From Eumeta japonica (lineage: Eukaryota > Arthropoda > Insecta > Lepidoptera > Psychidae), in the NCBI GenBank assembly GCA_005406025.1, contig BGZK01001211.1, positions 62,001 to 126,000 of the forward strand: a DNA stretch of 64,000 bases. The letters run 5' to 3'. The notes under the pieces are model-generated. The model did no database searches. It saw only the letters and a list, made by a program, of their open reading frames with translations, and had not been told where the DNA came from. This document shows, in pieces, positions 44,890 to 56,170 of this stretch (position 1 is its first letter; every line of letters begins with the position of its first letter). The position numbers were made by a program, and so were the translations under genes.

Positions 44890-47800
44890 ATAATAATATA
44901 AATTCATGCCTATGTCCCAGACGTGTAGGCAGAGACTTCCACATGATATTTCCATATGGTACGATCTTTCAATAACATTTTATAGGGCGACCATTGTCTA
45001 CCTTTCCATTCACACACATTCACACTAGAGATTTATTTTGTGAGTCTACTTTCATTTATCCTTTTCAGATGGCCAAACCATCTCAACGTACTTCTTTCTA
45101 CTTTAGTCACTACATCTTCCTTCAAACCACACCGCTCTTTAAACATCACTGTTTCTACATATATCTTTCCAAGAGACTCCACACATATTACGCATTGATC
45201 GCATCTCCACTGCATCGATCCTATATTAATTCCTTCTGCCATACCCAGCTTTCGCTACCATATATAAGCGTACGAATTAGGACTCTATAACGGATAGCCA
45301 AGCACACTTGTAGCGAAACGCTTCTACTGTTCATAATAGCAAGCAAGACCCCATTCGCTTTATTTCGTGCATTCACTCTCCTTTCGATATTTCTTTCATG
45401 TGTACCATTATTTGTAAACAGGCGACCCAAGTAAACAAACTCTTTTACTTATTCGACTTTCTCACATTCGGTCATGCTTTCGCCCCTTTTCTTAAGAGAG
45501 CTGTCCATTTTATTTATCATCTTTTGCAGACCGCACGCCGATTGTGCAAGGATTATTTTGTCGTCGATGTACAGAAGGCATTTGCCAGATAGCTCATCCA
45601 TTCTTAGTCCACATTAATACTCTTTCAAATCAGACAGACAGCTATCCATAAATAAGTTGAATAGCTATAGTGAAGCTGGACATCCCTATCTGACACCCCT
45701 GTGGATGTCATATCAGTCAGAGTATGCCACATTTATTTTGACGTAAGCACTGGAGCCTCTGTGTAGGGATTGCAGTGCCTGAATAAATCTGCTACTCACA
45801 CCATGCATGTATAGGGTTCTCCATAGATCATTTGTTTTCACTCTGTCATAAGCTTTTTCCAGATCTACAAAAATACAGAAAATCTTTTATACGCTGGACA
45901 AAAACCTTTGTGCAATATTTCACAAAGAAAAAAATGGTCCATATACTATTCAAAATTACGCTTGCATGTCCAACATCTTGTTTTCGGTCTCATTCACAAC
46001 TCTTTTGATAATGATTTTACCAATGACGCTGAGGAGGCTTATAGGGCGATAATTTGTGAAAACCTGCGGTGAGATTATCCCTTTACAGAGGAGTAAAATT
46101 TTTGCTTCACACCAGTCATTAGGTACCCAATTGCCTTTCCAACATTTGTTAAAGAGCTGGTACAGTAAACTTGCCACTATACTCCCACCGCTCCATCTCT
46201 GACAAAACTCTATCATATCTGGCAGCTTTTCCAACTTTCGTACTTTTTAGTGCTCTCATAATTTCATCCATCGTAATTTCACGTTCATTTCCATTATCAA
46301 TCATACATTCAGTTGCAGTAATATTGTCAAAAATGCTTTCGAAATTATTCTTATAGCGCTCTTTCACATTATTTTCCTCGTTCAGTAAATGTCCATCATC
46401 ATCTCTAATCATGTCTCCGAAATATTCCAAGCGTTTTCCGCCATATACCAAAAAAGGTTTTGGTTTGCCCTGAAATTATCTGAGAATCTCCTATCATATA
46501 TTTCATTTTTTCTTCTTTTCACACATTCTTTAGCTCTCATATTTGCATCTTTATACGTACTTTCAACATCTTTTAATTTATCTTTCAATTTGTCCTTTCT
46601 TTGCACTCTGTGGTTGGCCTTTGTAGATAGTAAATTTAGCCTTGATTTCTTCTTTTCACTGACTACTTCCCTCTTACTTATTACTAACATTTGCTTTTTT
46701 ATTAATTCCACATAGCTTTTTTGCTTTATCTACTAATACATATTTCATTACCTTCCATAATTCGTCAAGTTTTAAACATTCATTCCGTTTAATTTCACCC
46801 AAATTATCTTTCCATTGCTCTACATAGTCATCTTTTAAATTCTGATCCTAAAGCTTACCAAGTTTCATTCATTATCGCTCTGTAGTAACCACTTTTGCAT
46901 GGTGTAGATAACGCTGGTATAAAGCCTAAATTCGACATACCACTAAAAAGTGGTCTGTACCAACTTTGACGCCACGGTACACCCTCGTATCCACAATTTT
47001 ACATCTCATCCACAATTATAAAGTCTGCCGTGCTTTTGTCTTCTCCACTACGTCAAGTATATGAGTGTATCCTTCAGTGTTTTCACACACAAATCCAACT
47101 CTTAACATAGTAGAAGGCAATAGCCATTCTCATACACTCATTCATCTCCAAATTTACCTAAGATTTTCTCATATTCGTCCTGATGTACACCCACCTTGCC
47201 ATTAAAACCATTTAATATTACTACCCTTTTGGTTTTGTCACATTTCACTAATATGTCTCTCAAATCAGCCCAAAACTCCTCCCGTTCCTCGAGCGGTTTA
47301 GACATATCTGGAGCGTATGTGCCTAAAATAAGAATCCGTGTCAGTCCAATTTTAACTAGGAGCTAGAGGAGCCTTGGGCTTACACATTCGTAACTGTTTA
47401 CATATTCAGATAATCTTTCTGATAGGATGAAGCCAATACCGCGGCATCTTCGTTGGCTCTGATCAACGCCAGACCAATAAGTATCGAAGGATCCGCGTTT
47501 AATGGTTCCACCACTACCTTACCTTTTAATCTCATTCACGCATAGAATATCCAGTCGCCTGTCTTTCATCAGTTCACAGACATCATCGATTTTATCATCC
47601 GTACCTTTCCAAATATTCAGAGTACCGAAACGGACTTCTCCAGTCCTCGTTTCGGCCCTTCGGGTAACTAGGCGTGACGGATGGCGAACGTTGTCACCTC
47701 AATCGAGCCTAGAGCTCCCGACTCCGCGGTACGAAAATTTGTCCTCTCCAAATACGATGGCACAACACGGAGCTAGATCGGGGAGGGATTTTCTGGCAAT

Positions 47801-48005
47801 GTCAGTACCCTCCTGGCATATTTTTTTTTCTGCAAACATTTGTTTTGTTTTGGAGAATGAGTTTTGGTCATGAGTTTTGGAGAAAGTAGGACGGATAGGG
47901 AGTAGGAAGGTTGGAAGGACAAAGGGATATTGAGGTTTTGCGTCAGGAAGGATAGGATAGAAGAATACTGCCATCTCTGAAAGGAGTAGTGACGTATTAA
48001 AAATA
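44890..48005 (-). mobile_element. APE-type LINE of a second clade, nearly complete
   Basis: Reading from 48005 down: an unassigned 5' part (~48005-47660), an endonuclease domain (~47660-46920), a linker (~46860-46450), the reverse transcriptase (~46450-45430) and a C-terminal region ending near 44900. The order is that of an APE-type non-LTR element and the span (~3.1 kb) suggests little truncation. The low-complexity A/T stretch at 44840-44900 may be the tail. I recall close relatives from moth genomes; the clade (RTE-like) is uncertain. Confidence 0.8.
44910..47660 (-). pseudogene. LINE polyprotein relic: endonuclease plus reverse transcriptase
   Basis: The encoded enzyme would nick target DNA and copy the element RNA into the site. 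Minus-strand motifs in order: VRFGTLNIWKGTDDKIDDVC, RRLDILCVNEIKR, a stop, then IKRGSFDTYWSGVDQSQR, ILGTYAPDMSKPLEERE and VVILNGFNGKVGV (endonuclease; GDFN is now NGFN). Then GHLLNEENNVKERYKNNFES, YRPISLLSVIGK (RT region), FVDLEKAYDRVKTNDLW (motif A), RGVRQGCPASL (motif B) and CLLYIDDKIILAQSACGL (motif C, YIDD at 45560-45571), followed by EFVYLGRLFTNNGTHERNIE and ERCGLKEDVVTKVERSTLRW. Stops (for example before VKEFVYLG and after INVAYSD) and frameshifts disable it. Confidence 0.88.
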
Positions 48006-48879
48006 GTACTGTGCATAATACTAATATTATTAAATTATAATTCCATATATTGTTGCATTGTTACAGTTTTGAATGGACTATGTCGACAACTCGATTCAAA
48101 AAATGTCGATTCAGTCGAAAAATCGAACACTATTTTCCAAAACAATTTTTAATTTTATACAGAAGCGCTCGAGATAAAATAAAAACATATAGAACTTGTA
48201 CTAAAAAACTCAAGCACTAAAACAAAAATATTAACTGGGATGTTCACTATAAAATTAATTAAAAATTTTATGCTAAAACGGAGAGACATCGCTAGGTTTA
48301 AAGTGAAACGTTAGCTGCAATTTCAATAAGAATATTATTAAGTGTTCCAAGCTGCCTCTGTCACGGCCGGCTGAGCTTCTTTTCCGTTCTCTTTGAATGC
48401 ATAAGTACATTAAAAATTTCAGTCCTCACCATTTACTTCTTCGTAGATTTTCAATTGCGCTTCAGCGAAATCGGTTTCGAATGAACGAATTCTGCGACAG
48501 ATTTAAAAGTGATTTTTTTACATCATAATATGAATTTAGTAATATTTTCATTGTTCTGTTCACTGAAAATTTCCAGAAAGTATGGGAAGGAAGCACGTTA
48601 TTACAAAACACAATGTATGTAGGACAGGCGATTGTATGCTGAATGCGTGATAGAGGTTTTATGTTAAAATTAGTAAAATTTTCACCTATTATAATACATG
48701 ATTAATTAAGAATAAAATCTATATTAGTTTTGATTAGGTTATCGTTATTGTACAAACTATTTTAAAGATTTATCAAATTCGTCTACGCAAATAGATCTGA
48801 AAACGATCTTAATATAGTATTTAGAGCTTATTTCAGCGCTCTGCAGAAGGTCTTCAGCCTCGACATTGGTCCATTGTGG
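48006..48879. other. AT-rich stretch, nothing recognised
   Basis: No gene, RNA or repeat was identified. Confidence 0.45.
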
Positions 48880-49085
48880 CTTAGAGACTGTTACGGATTA
48901 CTATCATTAGTACGATGACAACTTTAGGAGTCGATGCTCCAATGTATTGTTTGTGGCCAAATCGGTGGCATAATTAGGCTGAAGTCAAATATTTATCGGT
49001 CAAGTCCCTAGTGGTTAAAAGTCAAACCCAATATGTTCTTGAAAGCAAGACGCTCACCATTCAACCATGACGGCTCTCTTATGTT
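48880..49085 (-). repeat. Candidate tRNA-derived SINE
   Basis: On the minus strand, GCCGTCATGGTTGAATGGTG is followed by AGCGTCTTGCTTTCAAGAAC and ATATTGGGTTTGACTTTTAA. The first piece resembles a polymerase III A box (TGGTTGAATGG) and the last a B box (GGGTTTGACT). The spacing is tRNA-like, but the stems are too weak for a tRNA gene. Confidence 0.4.
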
Positions 49086-49950
49086 ACACGTATAACAAAA
49101 AATATCGTAAAACAACAATATCATAAATATCGTACAATAATAGAAAAACACTAAGTAAAATCATTGGCGATTTTCGCAATTTTCTAAAGAATGACGAACC
49201 GATGTTTGCAGAAATTGAAATGAAAGGAGCGTGATTTCGATATCGCCTTTTAAAATTATGTCACCAGAATGTATTTTTAATTATGGCACAATATTCACGT
49301 TGTACACACTTCGGATGTCGCAAAGAATAACTCCTCTCATATCTTTTCATGAAATATTGCACCTTAAAAAAATGTTAATATAATTTTTTTATGTGCAATC
49401 TTTCGCTCTGTAACGGTCTTTGTAAAATATTATGAGTGAGAAATAGATATGAGGGGCGTTCACTATAAAGTGAGAATGAAATACATACTTTATAGAATCG
49501 AAAAAAATTAAATACTGTAGCTGGTAAAGCCGGAATATTGATTACATTAAAAAAAAAATAATTAAAATTATTCGTTTTAAGTCTGTAAACAAAAGCATTA
49601 GCGTGTTGTTAAAAATAGAAAAAATTAAATTGTGCGTTGGTTATACTAAATAGATTTTTAGCACGATTTCCAAACTAACAAACGAACTAATTCAGTATTT
49701 TCAATTTCCAAGTTATGGGAATTGTCAAATAGCTTTCATCTGATACAACAGGTACATTCTAGCACGCAACACCAATCGTCATACGTCAAATTTAGGAGAT
49801 CAATATGATGAGTGACACGTTATTTTAGTGAAATCATAACCAACAGTCGTTATTCCAAATTGAAAGGCTTTAAAACTCCACGTTTTTGTTTTAAATATTT
49901 TAAGTATCTATATTTTCATACCCATTAAAAATGCACAATATCTAAATAGA
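49086..49950. other. AT-rich stretch, possible mariner 5' end
   Basis: GAGGGGCGTTCACTATAAAG at about 49452 resembles mariner terminal repeats, and a mariner relic starts near 50040, but no partner repeat is visible downstream. Nothing else was recognised. Confidence 0.35.
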
Positions 49951-50039
49951 ACCTTAGCGAGTTCCACAGGTGAGTGAGAATATATATTTTATCCATAACT
50001 TGACATGCTTCGACATCTAGTACGTGGAATATTACGGGA

Positions 50040-50760
50040 TAATTTACAAGTAAATGTTTAGGCTTACAGGATACTTTAGGAGCAAATGCTTCACCGGAGT
50101 CTACAGTTTCCCGTTGGTGCGCCGAATTCACACGTAGCAGAATATCCACCAAAGAAATTCCTTGTTCAGGTCGCTTAACAACGGTAGCGACCGAAAAAAT
50201 GTTAAACAAAGTCAAAAAAATAGTTTTGAAGAATTGCTGTTAACGGCACGTTTTGTATTCAAAGAAAAAAAATTTCAACTGGTATTGTGCATTGCATTTT
50301 ACACGAACCTTTAGGGGATGAAAAAAGGTATCCACGCACTTGCTCCCCATAATGCTTACCGATGTATAAAAACAAAACAGGCTTAACGTTTCTCGAGCTT
50401 CTTTAGAACTATACAACAAAATCCAAATAAGTTTTTGGGTCGATCTATAACCATGGATGAAATATGGATTGACCATTACGATTCAGAAACAAAATTACAG
50501 CCTATAACTTGGAATAGACCACCATCTCCACCCACTAAGAAATTTAAAGCGAGTCGTTCTGCCGAAAAAATCTTTATGGAATAGCAAGGGGCGGTCATGG
50601 TAGAATATCTCGATCGTGGAACTACTGTTACGGACTCTTTGTAAGTAGAACAAATAAAACAATTGCTTAGAAAATAAAACCAAATTCGAAAGAAAGGGCG
50701 AGGTAAACTAGCAATAATTGTTTTGTTTCATCAAGATAATCCCTCATAGGTCATTTTATA
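50040..50760 (+). pseudogene. Mariner transposase relic (third lineage)
   Basis: Plus-strand reading: TLGANASPESTVSRWCAEFT then RSRISTKEIPCSGRLTTVAT and EKMLNKVKKIVLKNC (DNA-binding part), LNVSRASLELYNKIQISF, then ITMDEIWIDHYDSETKLQPI with the first Asp codon at 50456-50458, PPTKKFKASRSAEK, VMVEYLDRGTTVTDSL and VLFHQDNPS with the second Asp at 50735-50737. The two Asp are in frame with 92 codons between, the usual spacing. Stops follow IFME, DSL, LLRK and NPS. The third Asp region was not found. Confidence 0.82.
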
Positions 50761-51565
50761 TAAGAAATTATTTTTGGTTTTACTTAAAGATTCTGTAGTT
50801 AAGCACTCAACAAAGTTTGATGGGTTTTGCTATGGCTTCCCGGGAACAAAGTTTTTGGGGTTGCCTAATTTACGTTAGAACAAGGACAATATTTAGTTCA
50901 AAACTGCGAAAAAAAATATTATTGAATGAAAATGAAAGTTTTTATTTTTTTTTAAGATTTATTAATGTTCAAAGCATCACTGGGAATTTAGAGTTAAAAA
51001 AAATAATTTTCCATTGCGTAGTACTTCTGGCTATCCTTATTTGAAGAGCGTATTGGTGCAATAAAAACAGCTATATAATTCACTGAAACATGTAAATTGT
51101 TTCATTAGACTTAATTTGTATTTAAATAAATTAATTAGTTTTATCAGCAAAGGTTTTCAATATTTAACATTATCCTATGTAATTAATTATTATCGCATAA
51201 ATGGTTACTAACTGTTTTTAACTTACATAAAAAAAGGGACACTCGATGTTAACAATGTAGAGAAATATTAGGAAAAATATAATGCATCACTACAAATCAC
51301 AAGTCGGTTGTCACGCGGTCGACTGGCACTGAGTAGGGTTTGTCTTGTGTTTCGAACGGTCCCCAGCTAACAAAGTCTATATTGTGTAGTAAGGTGACAC
51401 CGATTTCCTTAGTTTATAGACCTATATTGCATATTTAGTCAATAGTGTAGATGCATGACAAAGCTCTAGTGCACTCGTTGTCGATTGTTTGTAGTTCTGT
51501 CGTAATTTATAAGTATTAAAAGACAGTTTCCCATCGCTGGTTGCTGCGAAAGGAAACTGGACATC
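50761..51565. other. AT-rich stretch, nothing recognised
   Basis: The C-terminal part of the preceding mariner should lie here, but I could not find it; the plus frame 50817-51044 does not resemble a transposase. Confidence 0.4.
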
Positions 51566-51568
51566 AAA

Positions 51569-51611
51569 ACCATACGTGACACCAGAATAATGTCACGTAC
51601 GGTACAGAAAA

Positions 51612-51642
<31 letters not shown>

Positions 51643-51645
51643 TTC
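51569..51645. repeat. Short hairpin followed by a (TCTG/TC)n tract
   Basis: ACCATACGTGAC (51569-51580) and GTCACGTACGGT (51592-51603) form a 12-bp stem with one mismatch. It is followed by TCTGTCTCTGTCTCTGTCTC and a (CT)n run to about 51641. Confidence 0.7.
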
Positions 51646-51654
51646 TCAATCTAT

Positions 51655-51705
51655 ACCCATTGATTGTCCAGGGAGAGAAAAATCTGACCACTCGCACTGA
51701 GTTCT
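51655..51705 (-). pseudogene. Tiny mariner C-terminal scrap (tentative)
   Basis: GAGAGAAAAATCTGACCACT then CGCACTGAG closely matches 21272-21301 of the dead mariner (GAGAGAAACAATCTGACCACTC..), which encodes CEWSDCFSQ on the minus strand. Only about 30 bp are shared, so this may be a fragment or coincidence. Confidence 0.35.
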
Positions 51706-52589
51706 GAAACAATTATATTCACAAACATTTTTTTAATTCGCATCATTATGATTGTAGATTATATAAAACTGATAAGATAATATTTATCTATGAGATATAT
51801 AGATACAAATTTTAATGCCCCTCAAATTAAATTACTTCTTCATAGTTGTACAAGCTACAAACGCATATTCATAAGCAATCACATTAACTGACTGTCATTA
51901 TACTGTTAATTTTACCAGATTCATAGTTTTGACGTTTTGTCAAATACGTTTATATATATAGTCTAACTCCATGCATTTCTTCTGCCAATAGATAGTAATA
52001 CTTTGTTCTACTATTTTTAGGTGCATGATTAGAAATTAACAACGATATACTATTCTATATTTAACTCTAAAAACTTATGTAAAGCATATTTTTTTAAAAT
52101 AATTTGTTATTCTTCTTTGATATTCGGTAGTTGCGCTAGTTCAATTAGATGTGCGTAAAATACAACGAAGAGCTTCTAACTCGGACCCTGATAGTGTTAG
52201 AGTAGCATATTATAGTATAATTAAATCTTAATAAATTACGATAAAAATTACACTGAATTAAAATATAAAATAAGAAAAATCTTTTTCCCCTTACCTGTAG
52301 GTTGCGAATTTTTCATTTATTCATAAACAATCATATAGCTGGCTGGGGATAGGACAATTGACTAATAAAAATTAGTACTTTAAAGTTTAAGATTTCAGAA
52401 ATGAATATCTCAATTAAAAATTATTTTCATATACCTGCAATATTTTTAAATGATTTATCTAATGTCACCTCACACCAGGGTTTAAGCGAGAAAAAATCTT
52501 CATGTACGTGCAGGGTACATACATCATAAAATTTTTCAACAATTTATTTTACCAACTTGTCATTGATTAATATTATATATATTTAAGTT
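51706..52589. other. AT-rich stretch, nothing recognised
   Basis: No gene, RNA or repeat was identified. Confidence 0.45.
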
Positions 52590-52700
52590 ACAGCTGAAAC
52601 TAAGCTCTTTGAGCTAAGTTGCGGAAAGTCAGACAGAGATAAACGGATGGACATGGAAAAACCGTAAGGATTCTTGTTGATTACTGAACCCTAAAAAGTA
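52590..52700 (+). repeat. Interspersed repeat 3' end ('..ACTGAACCCTAAAAA')
   Basis: GTCAGACAGAGATAAACGGA, AAAAACCGTAAGGATTC and TTGATTACTGAACCCTAAAA match the familiar end of insect dispersed repeats ('GACAGACAGACGG..GGGTTCC..TACGGAACCCTAAAAA'). The identification is from remembered pattern. Confidence 0.5.
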
Positions 52701-53689
52701 ACTATCTACAGTCTTCACCTTAAGAGTGCCCCAATATCAAAAAATGTTGTGATTTTGATTGAGCTCTGGATTAATTCATCTGTGAATGAATTACTGCATT
52801 TTTTATCCAAAGGTGCTGTCATTAAATGTTTCGTTTTGATTCTCATGCATGCATACATATACTGATTATGATAATGTTCAGTGCTACGCTAATGGTACAA
52901 ATAAAATAACATTTGAAACTTGAATTCATCGAATTAATTGCATCTGCGTGCTGAAACTCATTGTGATTCGCACGAAGAGTTCTTCTGCATGTATTCAAAT
53001 AAATAACACCAATGAAATTTGAATCTTATAGTTAAGGGTTTAAGTTTCGATTTCGTTTAAGTAAAATAAGGGGGCAAAGGGGAATTTTATTTTAATCACT
53101 GGTATTCGAACAATCGATTGGCTCTACAGACAATGAGCTGTAATTACGTAGTCCTCGACTCGTTTTGCTTTCTTTTCCTTTTTTCATTAGAAGGGTTCCG
53201 GTTAAATCGAAGTCAAAGAAGAATCGGCGTAGAAAAAATTTATATAACCAATCAGTTCTGTTTCCTTTTGGGATTGGACAGAATTGTCAGTTAACAGACG
53301 AGGGAAGGACTGACTTTAATAGAAAAAGTTATTGAATTTACTTTGTATTGTTGACTTGCCGCGTTGATTTAATAACAAAAGACAGTCGTATTCATGGACT
53401 TCGGTATAATTAAAATTTTGCTTCGTAGTTTGGTTGTTTTGAAGCTTTTTAACATCTGTCATCAATTGTATTATTAAAATAAATCGCTATTATTTGTAAA
53501 GAAGAAAGTAGCCCTGCTTTTCTCAATATTTCTTTATGATTTTTTGTTATATTTTAGTTGTTTGACGGATACAAAGCACGGTTTGTGCATGAGAGTTAGT
53601 TGATTAGAATTTTTTAATATACTAAAGAAAAGTCCTACGGCTCCGTCAGCGTGGTCATATAATGAATGGTTTCGTCTTGTGGATTCACC
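52701..53689. other. AT-rich stretch, nothing recognised
   Basis: No gene, RNA or repeat was identified. Confidence 0.45.
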
Positions 53690-54010
53690 GATTACGCTCT
53701 CTATAAAGATCCAGGTCGCTATGTCGTTCTCGATTCTATACCAGTCCGGTTTTCGATATCGATTTGTCTTATTCTCGATTTCTACGGTGGTTTCGCTTTT
53801 GATTCTGAACCCGGTCTTGGTCTAAGATTAGATTTCGGTTCTGATCACGCGCTCCATCCTAATCCAACTTTAAATTCTGATCTCGATTCTGTTCCCCATT
53901 CCCGTTCCGGTCACCCTTTTGGTTGTTAATTTAGTCCCACTCTAAATTCCGACCTTTGTCTCGTTCTCAATTTTGATTCCGGTCATTTCTTTCGATTCTG
54001 CTCTCCGTCC
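53690..54010. repeat. Degenerate hexamer array (best example)
   Basis: Text such as GATTCTGAACCCGGTCTTGG, AAATTCTGATCTCGATTCTG and TTCCCCATTCCCGTTCCGGT steps in six-base units near GATTCY/GGTCYY over about 320 bp. The plus frame 53666-53929 (87 codons) reads as an imperfect two-residue repeat (Asp/Gly/Pro alternating), which is a by-product. Confidence 0.6.
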
Positions 54011-54394
54011 TGGTTGTACCTTCAATTGCGCTAGTTGTACACTTTCATCAAAATTTGTTTAAAATATACGTGTCCTTTAAAATAAATAAGTAAATAGAAG
54101 AAGATGCAGTTATGAATTGATATGGTGCATATTTATCGCTTTCTCGAACAAAACAAAAATGCCAATCGGATGCAGTCCATCAGAAACGGACGCAGATTTC
54201 TCGTACAATTTGTGAAATTTTAATTGACCACCGTTTCTAAACTAATTAGCAGAATTAGTTCATTTTCACAATCTTTCGAATTAATCGTTTATAGAATAAG
54301 TGTGCCAAATTTCATTAGGATCCCTTGAGAATCACGAAAGTTGTCGTAATGATAAGCCGCGTTATATCCCATACATGTATATACATATGAACTT
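54011..54394. other. AT-rich stretch, nothing recognised
   Basis: GTGCCAAATTTCATTAGGAT (about 54301) is reminiscent of LINE 3' ends in insects; the rest is unassigned. Confidence 0.35.
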
Positions 54395-54748
54395 TTGAAC
54401 CAATGCTATTTTATTAACCTTCTCGTTCACGGAGAACATAATATGACAAAATTTGTGCAAACTTCCGCCATAAGACCAAATACAAAAGTGAGATTTCTAA
54501 ATAAATCTACTAACAATGCAGAATTACTGATTATGTTTTCTATTTTATGCATTAATACCCGCATACCGCACGTGCTTCAACAAATTCTTGGAAGGCAAGT
54601 GAAGTTGCCAATATTGGCCAACTCACGCTCTGTGGTCTACCGCGCTCTTAGACGAGGCCAGAGTTCGCCGGCAGCGGTGCATCAAATAAATTGTTTAACA
54701 GTTGATAAATTTCATACCGCATCTATTATTGTCGTTAAGTCAATGTGA
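54395..54748 (+). other. Unassigned 117-codon open frame
   Basis: It starts MNQCYFINLLVHGEHNM and ends HTASIIVVKSM. The 3' half (VLQQILGRQVKLPILANSRS.. and RALRRGQSSPAAVHQ) comes from a locally GC-richer segment (54585-54690). No domain, signal peptide or membrane segment stands out, no family is recognised, and it could be chance. Confidence 0.2.
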
Positions 54749-54779
54749 ATGTGTTTTTCACTAATTTATATAATAGAAT

Positions 54780-54995
54780 ATCGAACATTTCAATGTTCTT
54801 ATAAATAATTGCAGTGATATATCTTTTAGCACGGTATAGATAAAGTTTCTTTACGTATTAAAGGTTCGATGTTAAATATTAACATTCGATATAAGTTGCA
54901 TGCAAATATGTACATAACGTGTATATTTTTCGTATTAAAAAAAACCAAGTTTGGAATATAGAAGCTCCTCGATTTTTTGAAGTCGGTTAAAAAAC
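54780..54995 (-). repeat. Reversed copy of the CCGACTT repeat end
   Basis: GATTTTTTGAAGTCGGTTAA (about 54970-54989) is the reverse complement of the AACCGACTTCAA start of the 3360 repeat. The rest is too diverged for secure limits. Confidence 0.45.
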
Positions 54996-55467
54996 TTAAA
55001 CGTATATTGGAGTACAAACCCTACATAATCAAGTATAATACTAGTTAAAGTTGATAAAATCATGTAATTATATGCGATCTGTTACTGAGCGATAAATACA
55101 ATATTACATACCATAATTAATATACATAATTATATGTAACGCAAAAACTGAGACGGCAAAAACCTGTCGGTGTTACGTGTTATTGTTAAATAAAACTTGC
55201 ATAAATAATGAATTAAATTTTATAATTCTTTTAATGGAAATTTACCGGGCGAATAAGAAACTTCATTTTAAAACTCATTTAGCGAAATATAGATACACAG
55301 TAAGGTGCAATAAGGTACAATAAAATGAGGTACAATCCTCTCGTTTTCGCATAAATTGAAAACAATTGAATTCATGTTATGCGATGATAATTGTTTTGTT
55401 GATTTTAGTGATACACTACATAAAATCCAACGATTTGATCCAATTTCATAAATTAACTATGATTAAC

Positions 55468-55509
55468 TTTCCTATTCTACGTACCTATTATGGTACGTAG
55501 AATAGGAAA
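55468..55509. repeat. Hairpin: 18-bp perfect arms, 6-base loop
   Basis: 55468-55485 (TTTCCTATTCTACGTACC) is the exact reverse complement of 55492-55509; the loop is TATTAT. It overlaps the next inverted repeat (55507-55539), which reuses the core TACGTAGAAT. Confidence 0.9.
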
Positions 55510-55539
55510 TTCTACGTGCGTAATAGGTACGTAGAATTT
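55507..55539. repeat. Second hairpin: 11-bp arms, 11-base loop
   Basis: AAATTCTACGT (55507-55517) pairs with ACGTAGAATTT (55529-55539). The stem shares ATTCTACGTA with the first hairpin, so this pair is related in sequence, unlike those at 4440 and 31700. Confidence 0.85.
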
Positions 55540-55689
55540 TAATATTGTATATAGCCCAGTTATGATAATTTCATTATTCTACATATTTTTTTTTATAGTA
55601 AATATACACTGCTAGACCACAATTATGGATGTAGTTATAATAATAAATTGTACAATAAAGACGGAGAACTTTAATATCGCGCTGTAATG

Positions 55690-56170
55690 GGGCAATAATT
55701 CAAAATGAAAACTGCGCACGCGCGCAGGACATCACGCGTGTCCCCGTGATAAGTGGCCGGCCGTACGTCACGTCCGACGTTCGCGTGCACCGTACGATTA
55801 TTACGACTTTAGTGTATGTTTGCTGTAATCACCGTTCGTTGTGGGTCACTTAATTAATTACTCTGCCGCGGAATGTTTCCGACGGTCGTGTAACGAGTAT
55901 GAGGCTGTACGTACATACGTAAAAGCGTTCGCCCGCCGTTAGGGGTTATAAAGTTGAATAGAAAAAATGGATAAGGGTACACGGGCGCTTTTATAATTTT
56001 TAACGGAACGGTATCCTAGGAGTCCGGCTCCCCTGTCAAACCGTTGCGTAAATTTTGCGATGTAGTGCGTAGCTACAAGGATTCATATTGGTGTTTATGT
56101 TTCTCGCGTCCGCGCCCTTCCGCCGCCCGCCCGCTTGGTCCCAAGCATTCGTCCCAGTTCGGTATATTAA
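55690..56170. other. Large GC-rich island, candidate regulatory element
   Basis: About 480 bp of CpG-dense DNA (CGCACGCGCGCAGGACATCA, GTGGCCGGCCGTACGTCACG, TCCGACGTTCGCGTGCACCG, CCTTCCGCCGCCCGCCCGC) interspersed with homeodomain-like AT words (TTAATTAATTA, TTTATAATTTTTAA). No open frame is recognisable. It fits a conserved enhancer or promoter rather than an exon, but only comparison with related species could tell. Confidence 0.45.

Noticed and set aside
46389..46715. 108-codon plus-strand frame resembling a membrane protein
   Set aside because: It is antisense to the lysine-rich linker of the minus-strand LINE polyprotein, which produces artificial Phe/Leu/Ser runs.
47502..47873. 123-codon plus-strand and 105-codon minus-strand frames
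   Set aside because: The plus frame is antisense to the LINE endonuclease domain and the minus frame lies in its 5' part.
49452..49480. Possible mariner terminal repeat GAGGGGCGTTCACTATAAAG
   Set aside because: No matching inverted copy could be found downstream of the 50040-50760 relic, so it is mentioned only as a possibility.
49925..50215. 96-codon minus-strand frame
   Set aside because: The plus strand of the same segment reads as the DNA-binding part of a mariner transposase, so this is a shadow frame.
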